From Streptomyces sp. SID13726 (lineage in GTDB: Bacteria > Actinomycetota > Actinomycetes > Streptomycetales > Streptomycetaceae), in NCBI RefSeq assembly GCF_010548375.1, contig NZ_JAAGLY010000010.1, positions 1 to 64,000 of the forward strand: 64,000 nucleotides of DNA, in the 5' to 3' direction. The translations under genes were made by a program, and so were the position numbers. Under the pieces are notes generated by a model. The model made no database searches, was not told where the DNA came from, and saw only the letters and a program-made list of their open reading frames with translations. Shown piece after piece: positions 36,301 to 42,119 of this stretch. Positions within the stretch are counted from its first letter, which is position 1; each line of letters starts with the position of its first letter.

Positions 36301-39300
36301 TTCGTGGCGCCGATCACGACGGCACGCTCGGTGAAGGAGGCGCGGGTGTGGGCCAGGGCGTGGGCGGCGGGGACCGGGTCGAGGCCGAGGGCGTGGGCGA
36401 GGAGGCGTTCGGCCTGGGTGCGCAGGGCGTCGGGGGTCCTGGCGGAGATCAGCCAGGGGACCGTGCGGATGTCCTCCGTGTCGGGGGTCGGGGCCAAGTC
36501 CGGCTGGTTGGGGGCCTGTTCGATGATGACGTGGGCGTTGGTGCCGCTGACGCCGAAGGAGGAGACGGCGGCCCGGCGGGGGCGGTCGGTGGTCGGCCAG
36601 TCGCGGGCCTCGGTGAGGAGTTCGACGGCTCCCGCGTTCCAGTCGACCTTGGTGGAGGGCTGGTCGACGTGGAGGGTCTTCGGCAGGACTCCGTGGCGGA
36701 TGGCCTCGACCATCTTGATGATTCCGGCGACTCCGGCGGCGGACTGGGCGTGGCCGATGTTGGACTTCAACGAGCCCAGCCACAACGGCTGTTCCGCTGA
36801 GCGGTCCTTGCCGTAGGTGGCCAGCAGTGCCTGGGCCTCGATCGGGTCGCCCAGTGTCGTGCCCGTGCCGTGGCCCTCCACCGCGTCGACGTCGGCCGCC
36901 GTCAGGTGGGCGTTGGCCAGCGCCTGGTGTATGACGCGTTGCTGGGAGGGGCCGTTGGGGGCGGTGAGGCCGTTGGAGGCGCCGTCCTGGTTGACGGCGG
37001 AGCCGCGGACCACGGCCAGGATCGGGTGGCCCAGGCGTTCGGCGTCCGAGAGGCGTTCCAAGGCGAGGACTCCGACGCCCTCGGCCCAAGCGGTGCCGTC
37101 GGCGGCGTCGGCGTACGCCTTGCAGCGGCCGTCGGCGGCCAGGGCGCGCTGGCGGGAGAACTCCACGAAGGAGGTCGGCTGGGCCATCAGGGCGACACCG
37201 CCGGCGAGGGCGAGGGTGCACTCGCCGTTCCGCAGGGACTGGGCCGCCAGGTGCAGGGCGACCAGGGAGGAGGAGCAGGCGGTGTCGACGGTGAGGGCGG
37301 GGCCCTCCAGGCCGAGGGTGTAGGAGACCCGGCCGGAGGCCACGCTGCCCGCCGTGCCGATACCGCGATAGCCCTCCAACTCCTCGGGGACGCGGGCGAT
37401 CTGGGCGCCGTAGTCGTGGTACATCACCCCGGAGAACACGCCGACCGGGGCGCCGCGCAGCCCGGAGGGGTTGATGCCGGCGCGCTCCAGGGCCTCCCAG
37501 GATGTCTCCAGGAGGAGGCGCTGCTGGGGGTCCATCGCGGTCGCCTCGCGCGGCGAGATCCCGAAGAACTCCGCGTCGAAGTCGGCGAGTTCGTGGACGA
37601 AGCCGCCCTCACGGACGTAGGAGCTGCCGGGGCGGGCGCCCTCGGGGTCGTAGAGGTCGTCGAGGTTCCAGCCGCGGTCCTCGGGGAAGCCGGAGACCGC
37701 GTCACGGCCCTCGGCGACCAGCCGCCACAGCTCGTCCGGGGTGGTGACCCCGCCGGGCAGCCGGCAGGCCATGCCGACGATCGCGATCGGCTCGTCGGAG
37801 CCCGCGACCTCGGGGCGCAGTTCCTCGGCGGGCCGCTCCACGCCGGTGACCAGGGTGTCGAGGAGTTCGGCGACGGCCTGCGGGGTGGGGTGGTCGAAGG
37901 CGAGGGTGGCGGGCAGGGACAGGCCGGTGGACTCGGTGAGCCGGTTGCGCAGGGCGACGGCCTCCAGGGAGGTGAAGCCCAGATCCTTGAAGGGCCGGGT
38001 GGGGCCGACCCGGGAGACCCCGCCGACGTCACGGACGCGGGCGGTCTCGGTGCGCACGGTCTCCAGCAGGATGCGCAGCCGGTCCGCCTCCGGCAGCGGG
38101 GCCAGCCGGTCGCGCAGCGCCTCGGCGACGGACAGGTCGGCGGGGGCGGACGCGGCGGAGACGTCGATCAGGCCGGAGAGCAGCGGGGACAGCGCCGACG
38201 GCTTCGAGGAACCCGGCACCCGGGCGGCGCTCGCGGCCAGGGCGGCGGTGTCCAGGGCCAGCGGCAGGCAGTGCACGGCCCCGGTCAGACGGGCCGCGTC
38301 GAACATGGCGAGGCCCTCGGCGCGGGTCAGGTCGCGCACACCGGTGACCTGCTCGCCGGTGCCGTCGACGACCGAGGTGGGCTCCCAGGGGCCCCAGCTC
38401 AGCGACAGCGCGGGCAGGCCGCGGTCGGCGCGGTGCCGGGCGAGCGCGTCCAGGAAGGCGCCGTAGGCCGCGCGGTCCGGGTCGGTGGGGGAGCCCAGCA
38501 GGGCGTCGGCCGGGGAGCAGACGACGAACTCCGTCAACTCCTCGTGTCCGCGCGAGAGTTCGTGCAGGTTCAGCACTGCTGCCACGGCCGCTTCCAGGGC
38601 GCGGTCGGGGCGGTGGGCCAGTGCGGTCTGCCAGCCGTGGGCGTGCACGATCGCGGTGAGCGGGTGTTCGGCGCGGTCCAGGGCGGCGGCGAGGGCCTTG
38701 CGGTCGGCCGGGTCGCAGGCGGCGGCGGTCACCGTGGCGCCGTGGGCGGCGAGTTCGGCGCGCAGCGCGGCCAGGGGCGCGTCCTCGGTGTCGTAGGCGC
38801 CGAGGAGCAGCAGGTGGCGGGCGTGGTGGCCGGTGACCAGGTGCTGGGCGAGGGCGGCGCCCTGCGCGCTGTCGGCACCGGTGACGACGACGGTGTGCTC
38901 GGGGTCGATGTCCCGGCCGTCCCGCGCGTCGGTGGTGGCCGCGACCCGGGCGAGCCTGGGCAGCAGCAAGGTGCCCGCGCGCAGGGCGAGTTGGGGCTCA
39001 CCGGTGGCGAGGGCCGCGGGCAGGGCCTCCCGGGAGGCGGGCGTCTCGTCCAGGTCCACGACGGCGATACGGCCCGGTTGGCGGGCCTGGAGCGAGCGCA
39101 GCAGGCCCCACACCGGGGCGTGCGCGATGTTCTGCGCGCTCTCTCCGGCCCGGGCGGTCACGGCCCCGTGGGTCGCCACGGCCACCCGGGTCCCGGCCAG
39201 CCGTGCGTCGGCCAGCAGCCCGGCCAGCTCGTCGGCCAGCCCGCGCACGGTCCGCCGTACCCCTGCCGCGAAGTCCGCGGCGGGCGCGGCCCGCGGCACG

Positions 39301-41039
39301 TCCAGGGCGAGTACGACGGTCCCGGGCGCCGGCTCGCCACGGCTGAGCCGTGTGTCGAGGGCGGCGGTGAGGGCGGCGGGGTCGGGGGCGGTGAGCAGCC
39401 AGGTCCCCGCCGGGTCCGGGGCCGTGGGCAGCGTGCCCGGCACCCAGTCCACCCGCAGCAGTGAGTCGAAGTGGGTGCTGTTCGCCGCGCGCAGGCGGAG
39501 CGGGCCCTGGAGGAGGCGGTGGCGGACGATCTTCCCGGACGGGGTGCGGGGGATCAGGTCCGTCTCGTACAGCTCTTCGGGGACCTTGTAGTAGGCGAGG
39601 CGCTCGCGGCAGGTGTCGTAGACGACTTCGGGGTCCAGGCCCTCGGGGCCGGGGACCAGGAAGGCGACCGGGACCTCGCCGAGGACGTCGTGGGGGCGGG
39701 CGACCACGGCGGCGTCGGCGACCCCTGCCACCTGGCGCAGCACCTCCTCGATCTCGCCGGGGTGGATGTTCTCGCCGCCGCGGATGACCAGCTCCTTGAG
39801 GCGGCCGGTGACGGTGAAGTGGCCGGACTCGTCGCGGCGGGCCAGGTCCCCGGTGCGGTACCAGCCGTCGCGCAGCGCCTCCTCGGTGGCCTCGGGGTCG
39901 TTGTGGTAGCCGGCCATCACGTTCGGCCCGCTGACCCACACCTCGCCGTCCTCGCCGGCCGCCACGTCCGCGCCGGTGTTGGCGTCGACCAGGCGCACCT
40001 CGACCCCCGGCACCGGGAGCCCGCACGAACCCTCCACGCGGGGTCCCGACGGGCGGCCCATGGTGATGGAGCCACAGGTCTCGGTGGAGCCGTAGGCGTC
40101 CAACAGGTGGGCGCCGTAGGCCTGTTCGAAGGCGGAGTGCAGGGACGCCGTCGTCACCGCGCCGCCGACCAGGCAGACCCGCAGCCGCGGCGCCTCGAAG
40201 TCCTCCCGGGCCGCGGCCCGCACCAGCTGGTGGTACATCGTCGGCACGCCCGCCAGGAACGTGGCGTCCTCCGCGCGTACGGCCCGCAGCACGTCGTCCG
40301 CGTCGAAGCCGTCGACCAGCCGCACCGAGGCGCCCACGGCGGTGGCCGCGACCACGCACACGATGTGCGACAGGCTGTGGAACAGCGGCAGCGGCCACAC
40401 CATCCGGTCGTCCTCGGACAGCCCCGGGATCGGTACGTAGCTCGCGGCGACCGACCACAGGGCGTTGCGCTGGGTCGAGCGCACCCCCTTGGGGCGGCCG
40501 GTGGTGCCGGAGGTGTAGAGGATCCACGCGACCTCGTCCAGACCGAGGTCGTCCCGGGCCGGGACCGGCGGCTCGGTGGTGGCGAGCTTCTCGAACGACA
40601 CGGTGCCCGGGGGCTGTTCGGGGCCGGTCACCACGATGCGGACGGGGTCGCCGCCCGTCTGGAGGGTGCCGAGGACGCGCCGCACCTGGTCGAGGTGGAC
40701 GCGGTCCGTGACGACCAGCCGGGCACCGCTGTCGTCGAGCAGATGGGTCAGTTCCGCGTCCGTGGAACGCGGGTTGAGCGGTACGCCGATCGCCGCCGCC
40801 CGGACGATCGCCAGGTAACTCTCCACCGTCTCCACGGAGTTGCCGAGCAGGATCGCCGCCCGGTCGCCCGGCTGGAGTCGCAGCGCCGCCAGATGTCCCG
40901 CCAGGTTGGCGGTCCGCCGGGCCAGTTCGGCATGGCTGACCGAGCGCCGCGCGTCGCGGTAGGCCACCTTGTCCCCGAAACGGTACGCGTGGGCTGCGAG
41001 CAGCTTCGGCAGCGGTTGGATCAGCTCGGTCCGCAGCAT
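27384..41039 (-). CDS. type I PKS: AHBA loading module plus modules 1 and 2
   Basis: 4551 residues from the ATG at 41039 (MLRTELIQPLPKLLAAHAYR), with GAGAGG about nine bases upstream; the ATG at 41045 is an alternative. Order: CoA ligase-like domain (1-510), inactive KR-like domain (about 715-880), ACP (about 1018), KS-AT-DH*-KR-ACP (module 1, 1082-2750), KS-AT-DH-KR-ACP (module 2, 2776-4460). The start resembles RifA-type starter PKS proteins that activate AHBA by adenylation and load it onto the first ACP. Details per module are given in the sub-entries. The protein ends in an acidic docking-like tail (LDAATDEEIFQLMDGELGLS). It is transcribed away from the gene at 41290. Confidence 0.93.
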   Translation of the reverse strand: MLRTELIQPLPKLLAAHAYRFGDKVAYRDARRSVSHAELARRTANLAGHLAALRLQPGDRAAILLGNSVETVESYLAIVRAAAIGVPLNPRSTDAELTHLLDDSGARLVVTDRVHLDQVRRVLGTLQTGGDPVRIVVTGPEQPPGTVSFEKLATTEPPVPARDDLGLDEVAWILYTSGTTGRPKGVRSTQRNALWSVAASYVPIPGLSEDDRMVWPLPLFHSLSHIVCVVAATAVGASVRLVDGFDADDVLRAVRAEDATFLAGVPTMYHQLVRAAAREDFEAPRLRVCLVGGAVTTASLHSAFEQAYGAHLLDAYGSTETCGSITMGRPSGPRVEGSCGLPVPGVEVRLVDANTGADVAAGEDGEVWVSGPNVMAGYHNDPEATEEALRDGWYRTGDLARRDESGHFTVTGRLKELVIRGGENIHPGEIEEVLRQVAGVADAAVVARPHDVLGEVPVAFLVPGPEGLDPEVVYDTCRERLAYYKVPEELYETDLIPRTPSGKIVRHRLLQGPLRLRAANSTHFDSLLRVDWVPGTLPTAPDPAGTWLLTAPDPAALTAALDTRLSRGEPAPGTVVLALDVPRAAPAADFAAGVRRTVRGLADELAGLLADARLAGTRVAVATHGAVTARAGESAQNIAHAPVWGLLRSLQARQPGRIAVVDLDETPASREALPAALATGEPQLALRAGTLLLPRLARVAATTDARDGRDIDPEHTVVVTGADSAQGAALAQHLVTGHHARHLLLLGAYDTEDAPLAALRAELAAHGATVTAAACDPADRKALAAALDRAEHPLTAIVHAHGWQTALAHRPDRALEAAVAAVLNLHELSRGHEELTEFVVCSPADALLGSPTDPDRAAYGAFLDALARHRADRGLPALSLSWGPWEPTSVVDGTGEQVTGVRDLTRAEGLAMFDAARLTGAVHCLPLALDTAALAASAARVPGSSKPSALSPLLSGLIDVSAASAPADLSVAEALRDRLAPLPEADRLRILLETVRTETARVRDVGGVSRVGPTRPFKDLGFTSLEAVALRNRLTESTGLSLPATLAFDHPTPQAVAELLDTLVTGVERPAEELRPEVAGSDEPIAIVGMACRLPGGVTTPDELWRLVAEGRDAVSGFPEDRGWNLDDLYDPEGARPGSSYVREGGFVHELADFDAEFFGISPREATAMDPQQRLLLETSWEALERAGINPSGLRGAPVGVFSGVMYHDYGAQIARVPEELEGYRGIGTAGSVASGRVSYTLGLEGPALTVDTACSSSLVALHLAAQSLRNGECTLALAGGVALMAQPTSFVEFSRQRALAADGRCKAYADAADGTAWAEGVGVLALERLSDAERLGHPILAVVRGSAVNQDGASNGLTAPNGPSQQRVIHQALANAHLTAADVDAVEGHGTGTTLGDPIEAQALLATYGKDRSAEQPLWLGSLKSNIGHAQSAAGVAGIIKMVEAIRHGVLPKTLHVDQPSTKVDWNAGAVELLTEARDWPTTDRPRRAAVSSFGVSGTNAHVIIEQAPNQPDLAPTPDTEDIRTVPWLISARTPDALRTQAERLLAHALGLDPVPAAHALAHTRASFTERAVVIGATNDELATGLKALAEGASAAQVVTGTADVGGKTAFVFPGQGHQWAGMGAQLLDTEPVFAESMHSCAEALSKYVDWSLLDVVRQLDGAPGLDRVDVVQPASFAVMVSLARVWLHYGIQPDAVIGHSQGEIAAAHIAGALSLDDAARIVTLRSQAIGQHLAGLGGMMSLPVPLAEARDRIAAYDGRIEIAAVNGPTSTIVAGDADALDDLHDSANSAGIRARKVPVDYASHTSHVERIEDQLAALLDGLSPQTPQIPMFSTYQAAWLNENTPLTGAYWYNNLRHQVRFAESVEALIADDYRAFIEVSAHPVLTTPVQDLLDTHADTPTVTTGTLRRGDDTPTRLLISLATLHTRGVPTTWHLPVQAHTDLPTYPFQRKRYWLEGPTGGTDAGALGLAADEHPLLAAVAELPGTGGVLATGRLSRKTHAWLLADEEESAVSGSALVEMAVHAGDQVGAGVLDEFVVERPLLLPVSGSVRIRVQVGAPESGPASNGGRAVSVHACADGSEEWTRHAAGRFSAQPPAFVGDFTVRRPHGADAVAAELLPEGLRKLWRHGDEVYAEAVLPEVGPDGADFALHPTLLDTVLKAAAFGPLGRARQDGKVLLPHTWRRFSLYASGARILRVRIMPQDDGTVSVAASDPSGSPVLCVREVSFRAVDPAELGADTDELRNALFRVEWQPVRTPDTVTAQDWPVLDLTDRTDADIRELTGEVLTAVQTHLAGTTEPDNTRLVILTTNAQHNPAHAAVHGLIRTAQNEHPDRIILIDTDTQSRDLLNTALATGEPQLTLTHGTITTPRLTRANTTTTTTPLNPHGTALITGGTGTLGALTAHHLITHHGIRHLLLLSRRGLQSPGAESLRKELTGLGAQVTISAADAADLGQLTAAVGQIDPEHPLTAVIHTAGVLDDGIITAQNAERLDTAFRAKIDAARNLREVTNGQELAAFVLFSSAAGTLGNPGQANYAAANAALDAYAHQLRAEGVPAVSLAWGYWSDVSGMTAHLDETALRRHRRDGMLGLSAETGMALLDAGIGSDEPAFVTARLDLAGLRARSATEPVPLLLRSLVRPLRRAAARGGDEPAAGGGTLAQRLAALPAAEREQTLVELVRSEAAAVLGHDSSDAVGERRAFKDAGFDSLTAVELRNRIGKRTGLTLPTTLVFDYPTPSALALKLLADLVGGEESAVQQAVVARAAGDDEDPIVIVAMGCRFPGGADGPEELWRIVADGVDVIGGFPEDRGWDLEGIYDPDPEHLGTSYARNGAFLDTATRFDAGFFGISPREAVAMDPQQRLLLETTWETFERAGIDPTGLRGERVGVFVGVNDRDYTLRLQHGAGELEGYRLTGTSGSVASGRISYTLGLEGPALTVDTACSSSLVALHLAAQSVRGGESTMALAGGVAVMTTPDAFVEFSRQRGLSSDGRCKAFADAADGTGWAEGVALLLVERLSDAERLGHPVLAVVRGSAVNQDGASNGLTAPNGPSQQRVIRAALADAGLAASEVDLVEAHGTGTTLGDPIEAQALLATYGKDRSAEQPLWLGSLKSNIGHTQGAAGAASIIKVVEAIRHGVLPRTLHVDRPSSKVDWDSGAVELLTEARDWPGVERPRRAAVSSFGVSGTNAHVIIEQAPEQPESEAVPQGGVLPYALSAKTPEALAGQAARLAQWVRDGSADLGGLAHSLLTSRAALDERAVVIADGRDELLNGLDALAAGETPGAVVTGGPASGRTAFLFTGQGSQRAGMGRELYETYPVYAEVFDAACAELDRELAGHVPLPVREVVFAADGTEAAVLLHRTVYTQSALFAVQVALFRLVESWGVRPDFVAGHSIGELAAAHVAGVYSLADGARLVAARGRLMQALPEGGAMVAVQAAEADVRPLLPTDGGAGIAAVNGPEAVVVSGDEDAVLAVVDALAAQGRKTKRLRVSHAFHSARMEPMLAEFRAVAATLDFHEPRIPVVSTLTGADAGPAELGSADYWSRHVREAVRFADAVRHVRGRGAGHFLEIGPDAVLTAMARETVDALGEGGSVAFLPGLRRQRPEPATLLAAVAGLYVRGAADGLTGPVEEARRVDLPTYAFQRERYWAEMSAGASDVTALGLADAGHPLLGAVVELPDGGGVLATARLSAATAAHAWLADHAKSGTVLVPGTGLVELAARAGERAGADHLEELVLEAPMVLPPRGGVEVRVQVGAAEGTAGRRPVSIHSRTGEDADWVRHAAGSVSPSPATGTGAPLTAWPPRDAERVGIEGFYDRQAAAGHDFGPAFRGLREVWRRGEETYAEVALPEGTAPDAGAYGLHPALLDAALHATSFGAVAETEPGRVLLPFAWNGVTLHATGAAALRVRITRLGGDAVSVTAADATGAPVVTVGSLSFRAVDPRQLGTADGLLRDSLFRTEWQQIRTPEESAGADWPVLDLSCRALLARDTDVHGLTAEVLAAVQAHLSDGPADARLVVLTRDTRLDPAHAAVWGLVRTAQNEHPDRLVLVACDDVSRPLLGAALATGEPQLALADGTIAVPRLVRAEVPEGPGPLDADGTALVTGGTGTLGALVARHLVTEHGIRHLLLVSRRGPAAPGADALVEELTGLGARVTVGAADVADPDQLAAVLGEIDSAHPLTAVIHTAGVIKDGVITAQTPEHLAAVLAPKTEAAHTLHELTKDQNLAAFVLFSSAAGTLGNPGQANYAAANTALDALAHRYRAEGTPAISLAWGLWEEASGMTGELGTADLERGRRTGIAAMPTALALTLLDAGLRSEEAALVTARLDLAGLRARAGSDAEVPALLRALVRIPRKATRAASGTAEQSLADRLAALGPAERLDTVVELVRTQAAAVLGHATARAIGAEAAFKDAGFDSLAAVELRNRLATATGVRLPATLIFDHPTPAELADRLIEELGITGEAGQEDSVAREAATAGLDSLEQALAALSPADEGARAQVGARLLDLAARLGAAPAATTTLTTGTGDSLDLDAATDEEIFQLMDGELGLS
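27640..32715 (-). other. PKS module 2: KS-AT(malonyl)-DH-KR-ACP
   Basis: KS is complete (TACSSSL, EAHGTGT, KSNIGHTQ). The AT differs from the other three: GHSIGE and HAFH mark malonyl-CoA. DH has HAKSGTVLVP and LLDAALH, and KR has GGTGTLG, an Asp in VIKDGVI (B type), FSSAAG and NYAAAN, so a trans double bond is expected. ACP: GFDSLAAVEL. Its DNA is more divergent from modules 1, 3 and 4 than those are from each other. Confidence 0.88.
32740..37800 (-). other. PKS module 1: KS-AT(methylmalonyl)-DH(inactive)-KR-ACP
   Basis: KS has TACSSSL, EGHGTGT and KSNIGH. AT has GHSQGE and YASH, so methylmalonyl-CoA. The DH (about 34,320-35,130) is eroded: the HxxxGxxxxP motif is missing (the region reads HAWLLADEEESAVSGSAL), the FYD...GYxYGPxFQ segment is lost, and DxxxH reads DTVLK. 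The KR has GGTGTLG, VLDDGII (B type), FSSAAG and NYAAAN and looks active. The starter carbonyl should therefore be left as a benzylic hydroxyl. Confidence 0.85.
33796..34289. repeat. module 1 copy of a near-identical 494-bp block
   Basis: Counterpart of 23175-23668 at a constant offset of 10,621 bp. The similarity stops sharply at both ends: on the left in the KR after the Rossmann motif, and on the right just upstream of the DH-KR linker. Confidence 0.85.
37850..41039 (-). other. PKS loading module: CoA ligase-like domain, relic KR, ACP
   Basis: The adenylating domain shows ILYTSGTTGRPKGVRST, AYGSTETCGS, GWYRTGDLARRDE and the C-terminal lysine motif PRTPSGKIVRHRLL, all as in acyl-CoA ligases. 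It is followed by a KR-like region whose cofactor motif is TGADSAQGAALA instead of GGTGxLG and whose catalytic serine region reads VVCSPADALL, so it should not reduce anything. The ACP is PFKDLGFTSLEAVALRNRL. Expected substrate is AHBA, from the surrounding AHBA genes. Confidence 0.85.
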
Positions 41040-41149
41040 GTCCATACACCTCTCGGTAACACGGCGACAACGAAATGCGGTGGGGCGTCGGTCAATCGGT
41101 ACCGCCCACATTCCCTCAGCGCACTTCGTTCCGGTAACCCCAGTCAGCC

Positions 41150-41168
41150 CCCCTAAGAGAGCCCTCAT
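41150..41168 (-). promoter_or_regulatory. SARP-type repeat upstream of the PKS genes
   Basis: On the minus strand the site reads TGAGGGC-TCTC-TTAGGGG, an 11-bp repeat like those at 5731 and 9517, followed 12 bp on by ACTGGGG. It lies 111 bp before the PKS1 start codon. No clear TANNNT box stands 24 nt after it. The gene at 41290 on the other strand could also be served. Confidence 0.5.
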
Positions 41169-41289
41169 TACGGACGTGGTGCAAATCATTGCGGCTCGGG
41201 GCGGGAGTGGGTTATCCGGCGCCTCTAGCATGGGCAGAAGCCCGTTCCGTACGCACCATTCCGTCGTTCACAGAACTGAGGCAATCCAC

Positions 41290-42105
41290 ATGAATCTCCA
41301 GTTCACCCATGCGCGCGTCGGCGCGCCCGAGATCACCGGGGCGGACGGCGTCACCCGCCCCCGACCTCCTGAAACCCTGCTCGACCTGGTACGCGACCTG
41401 CGTGCCGTGGAACCCGCGAGCCGCTGGTTCTTCCACTGGACGGAAGTCGCCGAGCGGCCCGTGATCGACCTGTGGGCCGGTGTTCCGGCAGCGCTTTCCC
41501 CTGAGTTCTCCGGGCATTTGGCGAACCTGCTGGAACCGATAGGGGTGCCCCCCGAAAACTCCCCTACGCCCGGCGAATTCCCGTCCATCGAATTCGACGA
41601 CGACGTCGCCATGGCGTCCAGCGAACTCGCTCTCGCCGTCGCCGGGGAATCAGCCCTGGACTACCGGACCCAGCTCGTTCTCGCCGTCTGGCATCTGCGC
41701 CATGTCGTCGCGCTGATCGAGGAGTCCGGGCGGCGCGGATTCCTGTTCCGCTGCTGGCAGCACCACACCGCCCGGCTGACGCCCGCGCAGCGCACCGAGC
41801 TGTGCGCCCGCAGCGCCGACGGCGCGGACGTGCTGCGGGAGGGCCTGCCGGCCATGGGGCCCGACACCGAGCGCGGCTGGGACGGCTACCTGCGCACCCT
41901 GCGCCGCAACGCCCGCGCCTGGGCGGCGGAGGGCGCACCGGTCAACTACCTGCTCTTCGAGCACGCCCACCTGACCCTGCGCCGGCTGCGTGTCCCGCCG
42001 TCCGTCGAGGCCCTCGCGGCTCGCACGGTACGGCTGTCCCTCACCCCGTCCGGCACGGACCCGGGGCCGCTCGCGGTGCCGGGTGCCGTGCTCTCGACGG
42101 TATGA
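41290..42105 (+). CDS. unassigned protein with faint SpaB_C/lantibiotic-dehydratase-C-like pattern
   Basis: 271 residues from the ATG at 41290 with TGAGG eight bases upstream. No family is firmly recognised. An early RWFFHWTEVAERPVIDLW segment, a central IEFDDDVAMASSELALAVAG followed by a long helix (QLVLAVWHLRHVVALIEESG), and a C-terminal NYLLFEHAHLTLRRLRVP loosely recall the small C-terminal domain of lantibiotic dehydratases (SpaB_C), whose relatives include thiopeptide [4+2] cyclases. This is a weak, by-eye resemblance. There is no signal peptide or membrane segment. It is transcribed with the aminoDHQ synthase gene (14-bp gap) and divergently from the PKS genes, so it is very likely part of the pathway. 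Confidence 0.6.
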   Translation: MNLQFTHARVGAPEITGADGVTRPRPPETLLDLVRDLRAVEPASRWFFHWTEVAERPVIDLWAGVPAALSPEFSGHLANLLEPIGVPPENSPTPGEFPSIEFDDDVAMASSELALAVAGESALDYRTQLVLAVWHLRHVVALIEESGRRGFLFRCWQHHTARLTPAQRTELCARSADGADVLREGLPAMGPDTERGWDGYLRTLRRNARAWAAEGAPVNYLLFEHAHLTLRRLRVPPSVEALAARTVRLSLTPSGTDPGPLAVPGAVLSTV

Positions 42106-42119
42106 GGGGGGAGGCTGTC

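Noticed and set aside
19091..36800. Very long plus-strand frames (for example 19091-22039, 22208-25660, 27294-31736) opposite the PKS genes
   Set aside because: These mirror the codon bias of the PKS genes on the other strand and contain no recognisable domains.
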